From the NCBI RefSeq assembly GCF_024448715.1, contig NZ_JAMOHZ010000001.1, positions 62,001-126,000 on the forward strand: 64,000 nt of DNA. Direction: 5' to 3'. Under the pieces are notes generated by a model. The model searched no databases and was not told where the DNA came from. It worked only from the letters and a program-made list of their open reading frames with translations. Position numbers and translations under genes: made by a program. Of this stretch, positions 11,800-21,821 are shown in pieces (positions within the stretch are counted from its first letter, which is position 1; the number at the start of each line of letters is the position of its first letter). This stretch comes from Stutzerimonas stutzeri. Its GTDB lineage: Bacteria; Pseudomonadota; Gammaproteobacteria; Pseudomonadales; Pseudomonadaceae.

Positions 11800-11894
11800 G
11801 GTGGGCTGAAGCCCACCCTACAGCTCGCTCCTACATGCTCAGCCAATCTACTGGCGACGCCTTTTTGAGAACGGTTCGCGAGCAAGCTCTTACG
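11800..11894. repeat. REP-like palindrome cluster
   Basis: GGTGGGCTGAAGCCCACCCT begins at 11800. It is followed by pieces of the TGTAGGAGCGAGCTTGCTCG family (AGCTCGCTCCTAC at 11822-11834 and TTCGCGAGCAAGCTCTTACG at 11875-11894). Two REP families are thus nested in the 248-base gap between the AraC gene and the SDR. Confidence 0.7.
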
Positions 11895-12033
11895 ATCCAC
11901 AGATTGGCCAAAACAGTCAGTCCGATTGCGTGCAACGACCATTGTTCAGTCTGATCGGTCTGATGAAGATGAGCCCAGCGGGAACCGCCGGCGCGTGCCT
12001 GCTGTGTCCCTAAAATCTTCGCGAGGTCATGCT

Positions 12034-12801
12034 GTGGATATTCAAGACAAGGTTTTCCTGATCACTGGAGGCGCTTCCGGCCTGGGTGCGGCGGCTGCCG
12101 AAACGCTGGTCGCAGCCGGCGCCAAAGTGGTATTGGCAGACATCAATGCCGAGCTGTTGAACGATCGCAGCGAAGCGTTGGGCGCGAGCGCCCACGGTGT
12201 AGTCACCAACGTGTGTGACGAGGTCGCGGCGCAGGCGGCGGTGAATGCGGCGGTCGAGCGTTTCGGTGGCTTGCACGGGCTGGTCAATTGCGCCGGCGTT
12301 GCCAGCGGCGAGAAGGTTCTCGGCCGTCAGGGGCCGCATGGGCTGGACAGTTTCAGCCGGGTCATCGGCCTCAACTTGATCGGTAGCTTCAACATGTTGC
12401 GCCTGGCTGCCGAGGCGATGTCGCGCGGGGAGCCGGATGTGCATGGCAATCGTGGCGTCATCATCAATACGGCATCCATCGCGGCTTACGATGGGCAGAT
12501 CGGTCAGGCCGCTTACGCGGCGTCCAAGGGCGGCGTGGTCGCCATGACATTGCCGGTTGCGCGCGAACTGGCGCGTCACGGTATCCGCGTGATGACTATC
12601 GCCCCAGGCGTGTTCGAGACGCCGATGATGGCCGGTATGCCGCAAGAAGTGCGCGACTCGCTGGCCGCCGGCGTGCCATTCCCGCCGCGTCTGGGGCGAG
12701 CGAATGAGTACGCGGCGTTGGTGCGCCACATTATCGAAAACGACATGCTCAACGGCGAAGTAATCCGCCTCGACGGCGCGCTGCGCATGGCCGCGAAATA
12801 A
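12034..12801 (+). CDS. 3-Hydroxyacyl-CoA dehydrogenase, SDR type (3-hydroxy-2-methylbutyryl-CoA dehydrogenase-like)
   Basis: A 255-residue short-chain dehydrogenase with the NAD-binding TGGASGLG near residue 12, NCAGVASG, and the catalytic YAASKGG preceded by the serine-containing [10 protein letters not shown]. Length and motifs match type II 3-hydroxyacyl-CoA dehydrogenases (FadBx, HSD17B10-like). I chose GTG at 12034 because GAGG stands eight bases upstream and the conserved N-terminus begins there; the ATG at 11926 would add an unrelated 36 residues. It is followed after 11 bases by the thiolase, as in the known P. putida and P. aeruginosa clusters for isoleucine intermediates. Confidence 0.88.
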   Translation: MDIQDKVFLITGGASGLGAAAAETLVAAGAKVVLADINAELLNDRSEALGASAHGVVTNVCDEVAAQAAVNAAVERFGGLHGLVNCAGVASGEKVLGRQGPHGLDSFSRVIGLNLIGSFNMLRLAAEAMSRGEPDVHGNRGVIINTASIAAYDGQIGQAAYAASKGGVVAMTLPVARELARHGIRVMTIAPGVFETPMMAGMPQEVRDSLAAGVPFPPRLGRANEYAALVRHIIENDMLNGEVIRLDGALRMAAK

Positions 12802-12812
12802 TCGGGAGACAC

Positions 12813-14003
12813 ATGATGAACAACGATCCAATCGTGATCCTGGGCAGTGCCCGTACACCCATGGGCGGCTTTCAGGGCGATCTTAAAAGCGTCAGCGCGC
12901 CGGAGCTTGGCGCGGCTGCGATTCGCGCGGCAGTCGAACGCAGCGGCATTGCCGCCGAACAAGTGCAGGAGGTGCTGATGGGCTGCGTGCTCCCGGCCGG
13001 TCTTGGGCAGGCCCCGGCACGTCAGGCGGCGCTAGGCGCCGGGTTGGGCAAGGCGACCGCGTCCACCACACTGAACAAGATGTGCGGCTCGGGCATGCAG
13101 GCCGCCATCCTTGCGCACGATGCGCTGCGCGCGGGCAGTGTCGATCTGGTCGTTGCGGGCGGCATGGAGAGCATGTCCAACGCGCCTTATCTGCTGGAAA
13201 AAGCGCGCGGTGGCTATCGCATGGGCCACGGCAAGGTGCTCGACCACATGTTTCTCGATGGCCTTGAGGACGCGTACGACAAGGGTCGGCTGATGGGCAC
13301 ATTCGCCGAAGACTGCGCACAAAATCATGGATTCAGCCGCGAGGAACAGGACGCCTTCGCGCTGACGTCTTTGCAACGTGCTCGTGATGCCATTACCAGC
13401 GGCCGCTTCGCCAGCGAGATCGTCCCGCTTGAAGTCACTCAGGGGCGCGAACAGCGCACCATCCGCGACGACGAACAGCCACCCAAGGCGATGCCGGAGA
13501 AGATCCCGTCGCTCAAGCCAGCGTTCCGTGAAGGCGGCACCGTGACCGCGGCCAATTCCAGTTCGATTTCCGACGGCGCCGCCGCATTGGTACTGACCCG
13601 TCGCTCCGAAGCCGAGCGCCGGGGCTTGAAGCCTCAGGCGGTGATCCATGGTCACGCGGTGTTCGCCGATGCGCCTAACCTGTTCCCGACCGCGCCCATC
13701 GGCGCCATTCACAAGCTGCTGGAGCGCACTGGCTGGCGCCTCGACGAGGTGGATCTGTTCGAGATCAACGAGGCCTTTGCGGTGGTCAGCATGGTCACCA
13801 TGCGCGAGCTTGGGCTCGATCACGCCAAGGTCAACGTCAACGGTGGCGCCTGCGCATTGGGCCATCCGATCGGTGCGTCCGGAGCGCGGATCCTGGTCAC
13901 CTTGATCGCCGCACTGCGTGATCGCGGCTTGCGCAAAGGCATCGCGGCGATCTGCATCGGCGGTGGCGAGGCGACCGCCATGGCCGTCGAACTGCTCGAC
14001 TGA
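12813..14003 (+). CDS. Acetyl-CoA acyltransferase (thiolase), probably 2-methylacetoacetyl-CoA thiolase
   Basis: A 396-residue thiolase with the active-site Cys91 in [11 protein letters not shown], His351 in [14 protein letters not shown] and Cys381 in [11 protein letters not shown]. It should cleave 2-methylacetoacetyl-CoA to propionyl-CoA and acetyl-CoA, as the last step of isoleucine degradation; the substrate is inferred from the operon. Two adjacent ATG codons (12813 and 12816) are possible. GGAG at 12805-12808 is four bases from the first and seven from the second, so the second may be the true start. Confidence 0.92.
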   Translation: MMNNDPIVILGSARTPMGGFQGDLKSVSAPELGAAAIRAAVERSGIAAEQVQEVLMGCVLPAGLGQAPARQAALGAGLGKATASTTLNKMCGSGMQAAILAHDALRAGSVDLVVAGGMESMSNAPYLLEKARGGYRMGHGKVLDHMFLDGLEDAYDKGRLMGTFAEDCAQNHGFSREEQDAFALTSLQRARDAITSGRFASEIVPLEVTQGREQRTIRDDEQPPKAMPEKIPSLKPAFREGGTVTAANSSSISDGAAALVLTRRSEAERRGLKPQAVIHGHAVFADAPNLFPTAPIGAIHKLLERTGWRLDEVDLFEINEAFAVVSMVTMRELGLDHAKVNVNGGACALGHPIGASGARILVTLIAALRDRGLRKGIAAICIGGGEATAMAVELLD

Positions 14004-14012
14004 GGATCTGCC

Positions 14013-15146
14013 ATGCTGCTCAATGAAGACCAAACCAGCATTCGCGACATGGCCCGGCAGTTCGCCCAGGAGCGGCTGAAACCCTTCGCCGCCGACTGGG
14101 ACCGTGAACATCGTTACCCGGCCGAGGCGATTGGCGAAATGGCCGAGCTCGGTTTCTTCGGCATGCTCTGCCCAGAACAGTGGGGCGGCAGTGACACCGG
14201 CTATATCGCCTATGCGCTGGCGCTGGAAGAGATCGCGGCCGGTGACGGTGCCTGCTCGACCATCATGAGCGTGCACAACTCGGTGGGTTGCGTGCCGATC
14301 CTGCGTTTCGGCAATGAGGAGCAAAAGCAACGCTACCTGACGCCTCTTGCCAGCGGCGCGCAGATCGCCGCCTTCGCCCTGACCGAACCGCACGCGGGCT
14401 CCGATGCCAGTAGCTTGCGCACCCGCGCCCGGCGTGACGGCGATGGGTACGTGATCAATGGCGCCAAGCAATTCATCACCTCGGGCCAGCACGCCGGCAC
14501 GGTGATCGTCTTTGCCGTGACCGATCCGGACGCCGGCAAGCGCGGCATCAGCGCCTTTATCGTGCCCACCGACACGCCCGGCTATCAGGTGGTGCGCGTC
14601 GAGGACAAGCTCGGGCAGCATGCCTCGGATACTTGCCAACTGGCGTTCGAGGACATGCGGGTGCACGAGTCCCAACGCCTGGGTGAGGAGGGCGAGGGCT
14701 ACCGCATCGCTTTGGCGAATCTGGAAGGCGGGCGCATCGGCATCGCGGCGCAGTCAGTCGGCATGGCCCGCGCGGCTTTCGAAGCGGCCCGCGATTACGC
14801 GCGTGAGCGTGAGGCGTTCGGCAAAGCGTTAACCGAACATCAAGCCGTTGCCTTCCGCCTAGCCGACATGGCAACCCAGATCGCCGTCGCTCGGCAGATG
14901 GTGTTGCACGCCGCCGCACTGCGCGAGGCCGGTCAGCCTGCACTCGTTGAAGCATCCATGGCCAAGCTGTTCGCCTCGGAAATGGCCGAGAAGGTCTGCT
15001 CGGCGGCGATCCAGACGCTGGGTGGATATGGCTATCTCAAGGATTTTCCGGTGGAACGCATCTACCGCGACGTGCGGGTCTGCCAGATTTATGAAGGCAC
15101 GAGCGACATCCAGCGGTTAGTGATTGCGCGCAATTTGGGGGAGTGA
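14013..15146 (+). CDS. Acyl-CoA dehydrogenase, short/branched-chain type
   Basis: A 377-residue FAD enzyme with [15 protein letters not shown] and the C-terminal catalytic glutamate E361 in [15 protein letters not shown]. That is the short-chain/branched-chain position and differs from LiuA. It follows the thiolase by nine bases, so it belongs to the same transcript. The likely reaction is 2-methylbutyryl-CoA to tiglyl-CoA. General short-chain specificity is the alternative. Confidence 0.9.
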   Translation: MLLNEDQTSIRDMARQFAQERLKPFAADWDREHRYPAEAIGEMAELGFFGMLCPEQWGGSDTGYIAYALALEEIAAGDGACSTIMSVHNSVGCVPILRFGNEEQKQRYLTPLASGAQIAAFALTEPHAGSDASSLRTRARRDGDGYVINGAKQFITSGQHAGTVIVFAVTDPDAGKRGISAFIVPTDTPGYQVVRVEDKLGQHASDTCQLAFEDMRVHESQRLGEEGEGYRIALANLEGGRIGIAAQSVGMARAAFEAARDYAREREAFGKALTEHQAVAFRLADMATQIAVARQMVLHAAALREAGQPALVEASMAKLFASEMAEKVCSAAIQTLGGYGYLKDFPVERIYRDVRVCQIYEGTSDIQRLVIARNLGE

Positions 15147-15500
15147 GCCCGAGAAGCGGTTCGGGCGTCGTGAGGGCCATCAGGCCGTTCCGCTCCTAGT
15201 AGGGCGGGCCGGAAGGCGCTCCGCTTTAGCTCACTAATATGCGCGTCATGGGGTCCTGGTGGGCTGAAGCCCACCCTACGGGCTTGTGTCGGCATGCCGG
15301 CGTCCGGGCTGCTCCGGGTCTCGCGTAGGGTGGGCTTTAGCCCACCGCAACGGGTGATACTGCCGTCTTTGGTGGGCTGAAGCAGAGCGCCGCCCGGCCC
15401 ACCCTACAGTTTCTGCGTGGGTGCGGGGCGCCATGGATGATCCGCGTCGCTTAGGTAGGGTGGGCTTTAGCCCACCGCAATCGAGTGATTCTGGTGCTCA
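15147..15500. repeat. Cluster of REP-like palindromes in the gap between acyl-CoA dehydrogenase and CoA-transferase
   Basis: This 354-base gap holds no gene. It contains GGTGGGCTGAAGCCCACCCT at 15259, GTAGGGTGGGCTTTAGCCCA at 15325, an interrupted copy at 15371-15408 (the arms are parted by AGCAGAGCGCCGCCCG), and another GTAGGGTGGGCTTTAGCCCA at 15456. A worn copy is visible near 15195-15230. Orientation alternates. Lying between convergent genes, it probably also works as a terminator region. Confidence 0.85.
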
Positions 15501-16580
15501 TCAATCCCAGCCTGTCGCATCCTCTTCCGAATCCCTAATTGCGCCCGGCGTTCGCGAAAAACGCGGCGCCGGTGCGGCGTGCAGAGCGCCGTCGATGTCG
15601 CGATAGACGCCGCGCTGTTGCATGTGCGGGTGCTGCGCAGCTTCTTCCAGCGTGAGCACCGGCGCGAAGCAGGCGTCGCTGCCTTCGAGCAGGGCGCACC
15701 AGTCGGCCTGGGTTTTGCTGGCAAACAGCGTGGCGAGCTGTTCGCTTTGTTCCTGCCAGTCGGCGCGATCGGCGCAACCTTGGCGCAGGCTTGCCGGAGC
15801 ATCGATTCGTTGCATCAATTCCTGAAGAAACTGCGGTTCCAGTGGCCCGATGGAGATGTCGCGGCCGTCGGCGCAGGTGTAGCAGCGGTAATGCGGGGCG
15901 GCACCGGACAGCAGATTACGGTCGCGCTCAAGGGAAATTGCGCCGCTGGGCAAGAGTCCTGCAAAGAAACTCATCATCGATGACACACCATCAACGATTG
16001 CCGCATCGACCACCTGTCCTTTGCCCGAACGTTCCCGCTCCCATAGCGCAGCCATGATGCCGAACGCGAGGTACAGCGAGCCGCCGCCGAAATCACCGAC
16101 CAGGTTGAGCGGCGGAATGGCCGGGCCTTCGCGTCCACCAATTGCCGCAAGTGCACCGGTAAGCGCCAGATAGTTGATGTCGTGTCCGGCGCTTTTAGCT
16201 AGCGGCCCGGTTTGGCCCCAGCCGGTCATGCGGCCATAGACCAGCCTTGGATTGCGCGCATGAACCTGCTCCGGCCCGAGACCCAGGCGCTCCATCACAC
16301 CGGGGCGAAAGCCTTCGATCAATACGTCGGCGTTTTCCGCCAGCGCCAGGCAACGCTCGCGTCCGGCATCGCTGCGGATGTCCAGCGTCAACCGCTTGCG
16401 ACCGCGATCGACGACCGGATTCGGCCAGCCATTGCCGCCCTCACGTTCGATGCGCAGCACCTCGGCGCCAAGATCGGCCAGCAGCATCGCGCAATGCGGA
16501 CCGGGGCCGATGCTGGCGAATTCCAGCACGCGCAGGCCAACCAGCGGGCCTCGGCGGGGTTGGGCATTTTCAGATGGCAT
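15501..16580 (-). CDS. CaiB/BaiF-family CoA-transferase, alpha-methylacyl-CoA racemase-like
   Basis: A 359-residue family III CoA-transferase fold protein. The N-terminus GLRVLEFASIGPGPHCAMLL with LGAEVLRIER, the segment DVLIEGFRPGVMERLGLG and GHDINYLALTGAL match alpha-methylacyl-CoA racemases. It would equilibrate R/S 2-methylacyl-CoAs, which fits an isoleucine/branched acyl-CoA cluster because 2-methylbutyryl-CoA dehydrogenases are stereospecific. The start ATG has TAGGAGCTATTC before it. It may be co-transcribed with the upstream acyl-CoA ligase across a 163-base gap. CoA transfer in place of racemisation remains possible. Confidence 0.85.
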   Translation of the reverse strand: MPSENAQPRRGPLVGLRVLEFASIGPGPHCAMLLADLGAEVLRIEREGGNGWPNPVVDRGRKRLTLDIRSDAGRERCLALAENADVLIEGFRPGVMERLGLGPEQVHARNPRLVYGRMTGWGQTGPLAKSAGHDINYLALTGALAAIGGREGPAIPPLNLVGDFGGGSLYLAFGIMAALWERERSGKGQVVDAAIVDGVSSMMSFFAGLLPSGAISLERDRNLLSGAAPHYRCYTCADGRDISIGPLEPQFLQELMQRIDAPASLRQGCADRADWQEQSEQLATLFASKTQADWCALLEGSDACFAPVLTLEEAAQHPHMQQRGVYRDIDGALHAAPAPRFSRTPGAIRDSEEDATGWD

Positions 16581-16743
16581 GAATAGCTCCTAAGCGTAGC
16601 GGCCGAGGCGCTTATGTCGCGCGTTGAGCCGGAACCGTCGGCGGCCTGTAAGCAACAGAGATGGGGCGGGCCGCGCAAGCGCAACCCAAGGGATTGCAGC
16701 CAGCTTGGCCCCGCAACCTGTCCATCCTGCGGTCAGTGGCTGA

Positions 16744-18396
16744 CTACATACTCGCCGCACTCGCTTCACTCGCCGGCATGTCGACGAGGTGCGAGCGGTA
16801 GCGATCGCGCAGAGTTTTCTTGTCGATCTTGCCGGTGGCGGTGAGCGGCACGGCGGCGATGATTACCGCGTCGGGCATCCACCATTTGACGATCTGTGGT
16901 TCGAGGTAGGCGAGCACCGCCTCGGCGCAGATATCGGCGTCATCGTGCGGTTCGATGATGAGGACTGGGCGTTCTTCCCATTTCTCATGCGTTACGCCGA
17001 CGACCGCAGCGATGCGTACGCCGGGGCAACCCACGGCGATGTTTTCGATATCGATGGAGCTGATCCATTCGCCGCCGGACTTGATCACGTCCTTGCTGCG
17101 GTCGGTGATGCGCATGTAGCCGTTGGGGTCGAGGGTGGCGATGTCGCCGGTGTCGAACCAGCCGTTCTCGTCCAGCGCGGTGGTTTCGCTGCGGAAGTAA
17201 CGCTCGACCGTCCAGGGGCCGCGCACCAGCAGTGCGCCGGAGCTGATTCCGTCGTGTGGCAACTCGTTGCCCGCTTCGTCGACGATCTTCAACTCGATGC
17301 CAAACTGCAGGCGGCCCTGGCGGGTCCAGATGGCCTCGTTGGTGGCGGCTTCGCCCAGGGCGGCGAGCTTGGGCGTCGGGGTGGCGACCACACCAAGCGG
17401 GCTGGTTTCGGTCATGCCCCAGAGCTGGCGGACGCTGACGCCGTATTGCGTCTCGAATTTCTCGGCCAGGGCCCTGGGTACGGCCGAGCCGGCAATTACC
17501 AGGCATTTGAGCTCACCAGTGGACTCGCCAGTGCGCTCCAGATAATTGAGGTACATGTTCCAGATGGTTGGTACGCCGCCGGAAAAGGTGACGCCTTCGG
17601 CCTGGATCAGCTCCTGCAAACTGGCGCCGTCCATCTTGTCGCAGGGCAGGACGAACTTGCAGCCGTTGATGGCGGCGGTGAAGGGCACGCCCCAGGCAGT
17701 GGCGTGGTAGAGCGAGGAGCAAGGCATGATGCAGTCGAACGCGGAGAAGCCGAAGGCGCCAGTGAGGCCCGCGGCCATGGCATGCAGCACGACGGAGCGG
17801 TGGCTATACACCACGCCCTTCGGGTTGCCGGTGGTGCCGGAGGTGTAGCAGAGCATGGCGCCCGCATTCTCGTCGAATTGCGGCCAGTCGGTGATCGGTT
17901 GCTCCTTGGCGAGCAGCGTTTCGTAGCTGAGCGCACCCACTTCACCCGGCTCGGTGCGCTCGGCGTCGGAGAGCATGATGAAGGTGTGGATGTGTTCCAG
18001 CCGGGGCCGCACACGCTCGACCACGGCGAGAAAACTGCGGTCGAACAGCAGAACACCGCTGCCGGCGTGGTTCAGCGTATAAATGATTTGCTCGTCGGAT
18101 AGACGCGGATTGGCAGTATGCAAGACGGCGCCGATACCGGGCACAGCGAAGAACAGCTCGAAATGACGATGGGTGTTCCAGGCCATTGATGACACCAGGT
18201 CGCCAGATTTGACGCCAAGGCTTTGCAGCATCGCGGCGGCCTGGCCGGCACGCCTCGCCAGACCTGTGTAGTCGTAGCGCCATTGAGGCTCGTCGACCAG
18301 TCGCGAAACGATTTCCCGGTCACCATGGGCCGCGGCCGCGTGGGTCAGGATGCCGCTGATCATCAGCGGGGTCTGCTGCATCGTACCTTTGAGCAT
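16744..18396 (-). CDS. Acyl-CoA ligase (AMP-forming), FadD-like
   Basis: A 550-residue ANL-superfamily ligase with the loop [25 protein letters not shown], the hinge [31 protein letters not shown] and the C-terminal lysine context [11 protein letters not shown]. The ATG at 18394-18396 follows AAAAAGGATACGAAC. It resembles the ligase that accompanies the SDR-thiolase-dehydrogenase set in other pseudomonads, so the substrate is probably a branched or medium-chain acid. This is inferred. Confidence 0.87.
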   Translation of the reverse strand: MLKGTMQQTPLMISGILTHAAAAHGDREIVSRLVDEPQWRYDYTGLARRAGQAAAMLQSLGVKSGDLVSSMAWNTHRHFELFFAVPGIGAVLHTANPRLSDEQIIYTLNHAGSGVLLFDRSFLAVVERVRPRLEHIHTFIMLSDAERTEPGEVGALSYETLLAKEQPITDWPQFDENAGAMLCYTSGTTGNPKGVVYSHRSVVLHAMAAGLTGAFGFSAFDCIMPCSSLYHATAWGVPFTAAINGCKFVLPCDKMDGASLQELIQAEGVTFSGGVPTIWNMYLNYLERTGESTGELKCLVIAGSAVPRALAEKFETQYGVSVRQLWGMTETSPLGVVATPTPKLAALGEAATNEAIWTRQGRLQFGIELKIVDEAGNELPHDGISSGALLVRGPWTVERYFRSETTALDENGWFDTGDIATLDPNGYMRITDRSKDVIKSGGEWISSIDIENIAVGCPGVRIAAVVGVTHEKWEERPVLIIEPHDDADICAEAVLAYLEPQIVKWWMPDAVIIAAVPLTATGKIDKKTLRDRYRSHLVDMPASEASAASM

Positions 18397-18409
18397 GTTC
18401 GTATCCTTT

Positions 18410-18417
18410 TTATTGTT
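18410..18417 (-). promoter_or_regulatory. Hfq/Crc-type CA motif before acyl-CoA ligase
   Basis: The mRNA strand reads ACAACAATAAAAAGGA; AACAATAA fits AANAANAA and abuts the AAGGA ribosome-binding site. Confidence 0.5.
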
Positions 18418-18497
18418 GTCTTGATGTCGGTCCGCGGTGGCCGGCATCTGCCGCTCGGAATACTGTTTGTTGTGGCCGTCTGCGTGCGCCGGCCTTT

Positions 18498-18571
18498 GAT
18501 CGCCAGCAAGCTGGCTCCTACAGGTCTCGTTGACTCGCCACGCGTTTGTAGGAGCCAGCTTGCTGGCGATC
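18498..18571. repeat. REP doublet between acyl-CoA ligase and valine operon
   Basis: GATCGCCAGCAAGCTGGCTC (18498-18517, continuing CTACA) faces its exact inverted copy starting TGTAGGAGCCAGCTTGCTGG at 18547, with 24 bases between. This is a two-REP REPIN of the GGAGCCAGCTTGCTGGCGAT type, a relative of the copy in liuD with a different core. It sits upstream of the acyl-CoA ligase and downstream of the valine operon. Confidence 0.88.
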
Positions 18572-18630
18572 CTCTACCGCACTGACTTTATGTTTAGTCT
18601 TGGGAATCCGACTCGCTTCACGAGATTCAA

Positions 18631-19782
18631 TTACAACCCATAGCTATTCAACTCGCGCGCGATCAGCAAGCGCTGGATCTCACTGGAGCCTTCGTAAATC
18701 TGGGTGATTCGCGCGTCGCGGTAGTAGCGTTCGACCGGATAGTCCTCCAGATAGCCGTAGCCACCGTGGATCTGCATGGCTTTGGAACAGACGTACTCGG
18801 CCACTTCCGAGGCGAACAACTTGGCCTGGGACGCTTCCGACAGGCACGGCAGGTTGGCGCTGCGCAGGCGCGCCGCATGCAGAATCAGCAGGCGCGCCGC
18901 GTTGAGCCGGGTATGCATGTCTGCGAGCATATTCGCCACGCTCTGGTGCTCGATGATCGGCTTGTCGAACTGGATGCGTTCACGGGCATAACCCAACGCC
19001 GCTTCGAACGCCGCGCGAGCGATTCCGAGCGCCTGTGCGCCGATGCCGATACGGCCGCCTTCGAGATTCGACAGCGCAATCGCCAAGCCTTTGCCGCGCG
19101 GGCCAAGCAGGTTGGCTTCGGGGATGCGGCAGTCGCGAAGGGTCACGCCGCATGTGTCTGAGGCGCGGATGCCCATCTTGCTTTCCAGGCGGTCGACGAC
19201 GAAGCCGGGGTTATCGGTGGGTACGAGAAACGCCGACAGGCCCTTCTTGCCCAGCTCCGGATCGGTGACCGCGAAAACGATGGCGATCTTGGCGCGCTTG
19301 CCGTTGCTGACGAACTGCTTGGCGCCGTTAATCACCCATTCGCCGTTTTCCAGCACGGCGCGGGTGCGCAGGTTGTGCGCTTCGGAGCCGGCCTGGGGTT
19401 CGGTGAGGGCGAAGCAGCCGATGGCACGGCCAGCGGCGAGATCCGGCAGCCATTCGTCCTGTTGTTCCGGTGTGCCGTATTTCAGGATGGGGCCGCAGCC
19501 GACCGAGCTGTGAATGCTCATCAGCGCGCCGATAGCGCCGTCACCCGCCGATATTTCCTCGACGGCCAGCGCGTAGGCGACGTAATCGATATAGGTGCCG
19601 CCCCATTGCTCGGGGACGATCATGCCGAGAAGGCCGAGGTCGCCCAGCTGGGTTACCGTCTCGTCGCCGATCCAGCCGGCCTGTTCCCAGGCCTGAGCTT
19701 TGGGGGCAATCTCGGCGCGGGCGAAGTCGCGCGCCATGTCACGGATCATCCGCTGTTCTTCGCTCAGTTCGATGTCTTGCAT
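18631..19782 (-). CDS. Acyl-CoA dehydrogenase of the valine operon (isobutyryl-CoA dehydrogenase-like)
   Basis: A 383-residue FAD enzyme with [18 protein letters not shown] and the catalytic E364 in [13 protein letters not shown]. It is the last gene of the mmsA-mmsB-HIBCH operon, nine bases after the hydrolase gene. The likely reaction is isobutyryl-CoA to methacrylyl-CoA. It closely resembles the dehydrogenase at 14013-15146 in motif layout, consistent with paralogues split between the isoleucine and valine branches. Confidence 0.9.
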   Translation of the reverse strand: MQDIELSEEQRMIRDMARDFARAEIAPKAQAWEQAGWIGDETVTQLGDLGLLGMIVPEQWGGTYIDYVAYALAVEEISAGDGAIGALMSIHSSVGCGPILKYGTPEQQDEWLPDLAAGRAIGCFALTEPQAGSEAHNLRTRAVLENGEWVINGAKQFVSNGKRAKIAIVFAVTDPELGKKGLSAFLVPTDNPGFVVDRLESKMGIRASDTCGVTLRDCRIPEANLLGPRGKGLAIALSNLEGGRIGIGAQALGIARAAFEAALGYARERIQFDKPIIEHQSVANMLADMHTRLNAARLLILHAARLRSANLPCLSEASQAKLFASEVAEYVCSKAMQIHGGYGYLEDYPVERYYRDARITQIYEGSSEIQRLLIARELNSYGL

Positions 19783-19791
19783 TGATCCTCC

Positions 19792-20847
19792 TCAGGCACC
19801 CGCGAAGAAATCAGCAACACGTTGCGGTGTTACTTCATTGAGCGTAGGCGGGCTCCAGCGCGGACTCTTGTCCTTGTCGACGATCAGTGCGCGCACGCCT
19901 TCGATGATGTCCCCTTTGTCGAACCACTGCCGGTCCAGATGCAGCTCCATGCGAAAGCACTCGGCCAGGGAAAGCTTCCGGCCGCGACGCAGCATTTCCA
20001 GGGTGACGCTGACGGACAGCGGCGAGCGGCTTTCGATCAGCTTCAGCGTTTCGGCGGCCCAGTCGCGGTACTCGGCGCGGGTTTCGCCAGCCAGCGATTC
20101 GCGGATGGCAGCGATGCTGTCGTGGCTGAAATGCTTTTCGATGGCTGGGAAAAGCATCTTGAACGGCGCATCGGGCAACTCGGTGCTTCCCATGGAAGCG
20201 AGCAGGGCGGTCAGTTCTGCACGAGGTGCCGTGCTCCAGTCCCGCTCATCGAGGCGCTGTTCCAGTTCTGCAAAGCGCTCATGCGGCACGCAATAATCGG
20301 CAAGCCCCGCGTAGAGCGCATCGGCCGATCCAACGTGATTGCCGGTCACGCCCATATAGATGCCGAGGTTGCCGGGCAGGCGCGGCAGGAAGTAGCTGCC
20401 GCCGACATCGGGGAAATATCCGATACCGACTTCCGGCATGCCCATTCGCGTGCGCTCGGAGATCACTCGCAGCGAAGCGCCCTGGACCAGGCCCATACCG
20501 CCCCCAAGTACGAAGCCATTCATCAATGCCAGCAGCGGTTTGCTGTAGGCGTGGATGTATTGGTCGAGGGCGTACTCTTCCTCGAAAAACTCACGGTGCA
20601 GATTTTCGCCGTTCTGGTAACTGTCATACAGCGAGCGGATATCGCCACCGGCACAGAATGCTTTTTCACCGGCGCCGCGCAGGACCACGGCGACTACGTC
20701 CTGGTCGTCGGCCCAATCCTGCAGCTGGCGATGAAGGGTGCGCACCATGGGCAGCGTCAGGGCATTCAGGCCGGCTGGACGATTGAGTGTGAGATAGCCG
20801 ACGCGGTTGCGAATTTCGATCAGTACCGGCGCCTCTGCCTGGGTCAT
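19792..20847 (-). CDS. 3-Hydroxyisobutyryl-CoA hydrolase (HIBCH-type crotonase)
   Basis: A 351-residue crotonase-superfamily hydrolase, longer than the hydratases because of the C-terminal extension typical of HIBCH. Diagnostic segments are AFCAGGDIRSLYDS, MNGFVLGGGMGLVQGA, GMPEVGIGYFPDVGGSYFLPRL and GADALYAGLADY-like SADALYAGLADYCV. It releases CoA from 3-hydroxyisobutyryl-CoA in valine breakdown, which keeps reactive methacrylyl-CoA low. Its start overlaps the mmsB stop by four bases, indicating translational coupling. Confidence 0.93.
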   Translation of the reverse strand: MTQAEAPVLIEIRNRVGYLTLNRPAGLNALTLPMVRTLHRQLQDWADDQDVVAVVLRGAGEKAFCAGGDIRSLYDSYQNGENLHREFFEEEYALDQYIHAYSKPLLALMNGFVLGGGMGLVQGASLRVISERTRMGMPEVGIGYFPDVGGSYFLPRLPGNLGIYMGVTGNHVGSADALYAGLADYCVPHERFAELEQRLDERDWSTAPRAELTALLASMGSTELPDAPFKMLFPAIEKHFSHDSIAAIRESLAGETRAEYRDWAAETLKLIESRSPLSVSVTLEMLRRGRKLSLAECFRMELHLDRQWFDKGDIIEGVRALIVDKDKSPRWSPPTLNEVTPQRVADFFAGA

Positions 20848-21740
20848 GTTCGATCCTCTTGGCGGTAGAGTTTGATGATCGCGGAGAAGTCCAGCGCACC
20901 GTTGCCCTGCATGCTGAAAGCTTGGTACAGCTGCTGCGCGAGACCACCGAGGATAACCGGCTGGCGCACCTGCTTGGCCGCTTCACTGGCAAGACCAAGA
21001 TCCTTGAGCATCAAATCGGTGCCGAAGCCGCCGCTGTAGTCGCGCGAGGCCGGGCTGTTTTCCACCACACCGGGAAACGGGTTGTAGATCTCGGAACTCC
21101 AGCAGCGTCCGCTGGAGGAATTGATCACGCCAGCCAGCACCTTGGCATCCATTCCCAGCGCGACGCCCAGAGACATGGCTTCCGCGGCGCCGATCATGGA
21201 GATGCCGAGCAACAGGTTATTGGCAACCTTGGCCACCTGGCCGTTGCCGCTGCCGCCGCAGTGGACGATGTTCTTGCCCATTACTGCGAGGATCGGCTGA
21301 GCCTTTTGAAAGTCCGTTTCGCTACCTCCGACCATGAAGGTTAGGGTTCCGGCTGCCGCGCCGACAGTGCCGCCGGAAACCGGCGCGTCGAGCATGGGAT
21401 TGCCATTATTGGCTGCCGCTGCGGCAACTTCACGCGCACTCATCGGATCGATAGTAGAGGAGTCGATCAGCAATACGCCGGCCGGTACGTGGGCCAATAG
21501 TCCATCGTCGCCAAGATAGACCTGACGCACATGCGCGGCCGCGGGCAACATGGTGATGATGCTCTCGACACCCGACTTTGCTATCGCAGCGGGCGAGGTC
21601 GCTTCCTTCGCGCCGGCTTCCACCAGCCCGGAAACCGCGGCGGCGGATAGATCGAAAACGCTGACCTGATGGCCGGCCTTGAGCAGGTTATGGGCCATGG
21701 GCCCGCCCATGTTGCCAAGTCCGAGAAAACCGATATACAT
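20844..21740 (-). CDS. mmsB: 3-Hydroxyisobutyrate dehydrogenase (MmsB)
   Basis: A 298-residue beta-hydroxyacid dehydrogenase. The Rossmann motif GFLGLGNMGGPMA is at the N-terminus, the substrate-binding signature DAPVSGGTVGA lies at about 118-128, and the catalytic Lys171 is in GNGQVAKVANNLLLG. It oxidises 3-hydroxyisobutyrate to methylmalonate semialdehyde for MmsA. It lies 81 bases after mmsA and overlaps the hydrolase gene. Confidence 0.95.
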   Translation of the reverse strand: MYIGFLGLGNMGGPMAHNLLKAGHQVSVFDLSAAAVSGLVEAGAKEATSPAAIAKSGVESIITMLPAAAHVRQVYLGDDGLLAHVPAGVLLIDSSTIDPMSAREVAAAAANNGNPMLDAPVSGGTVGAAAGTLTFMVGGSETDFQKAQPILAVMGKNIVHCGGSGNGQVAKVANNLLLGISMIGAAEAMSLGVALGMDAKVLAGVINSSSGRCWSSEIYNPFPGVVENSPASRDYSGGFGTDLMLKDLGLASEAAKQVRQPVILGGLAQQLYQAFSMQGNGALDFSAIIKLYRQEDRT

Positions 21741-21753
21741 GGCCGTTTCCTTC

Positions 21754-21761
21754 TTCTTGTT
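21754..21761 (-). promoter_or_regulatory. Hfq/Crc-type CA motif before mmsB
   Basis: The mRNA strand AACAAGAAGAAGGAAAC contains AACAAGAA (AANAANAA) touching the ribosome-binding site. It is nearly the same string as that before the enoyl-CoA hydratase at 9.7 kb. Confidence 0.55.
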
Positions 21762-21821
21762 AGTGGCGACTGGTTGTGGGTGGCGAAAAGGCGGCGCCGC
21801 TGATGCGCGGCGCCGATTGCG

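Noticed and set aside
13032..14675. 547-codon antisense frame across thiolase and acyl-CoA dehydrogenase
   Set aside because: Spans two well-supported genes on the other strand and shows no family motif. Codon-bias shadow.
15180..15480. Repeat array resembling a CRISPR
   Set aside because: Units are palindromic REP-type elements in alternating orientation with irregular spacing. No cas genes are nearby.
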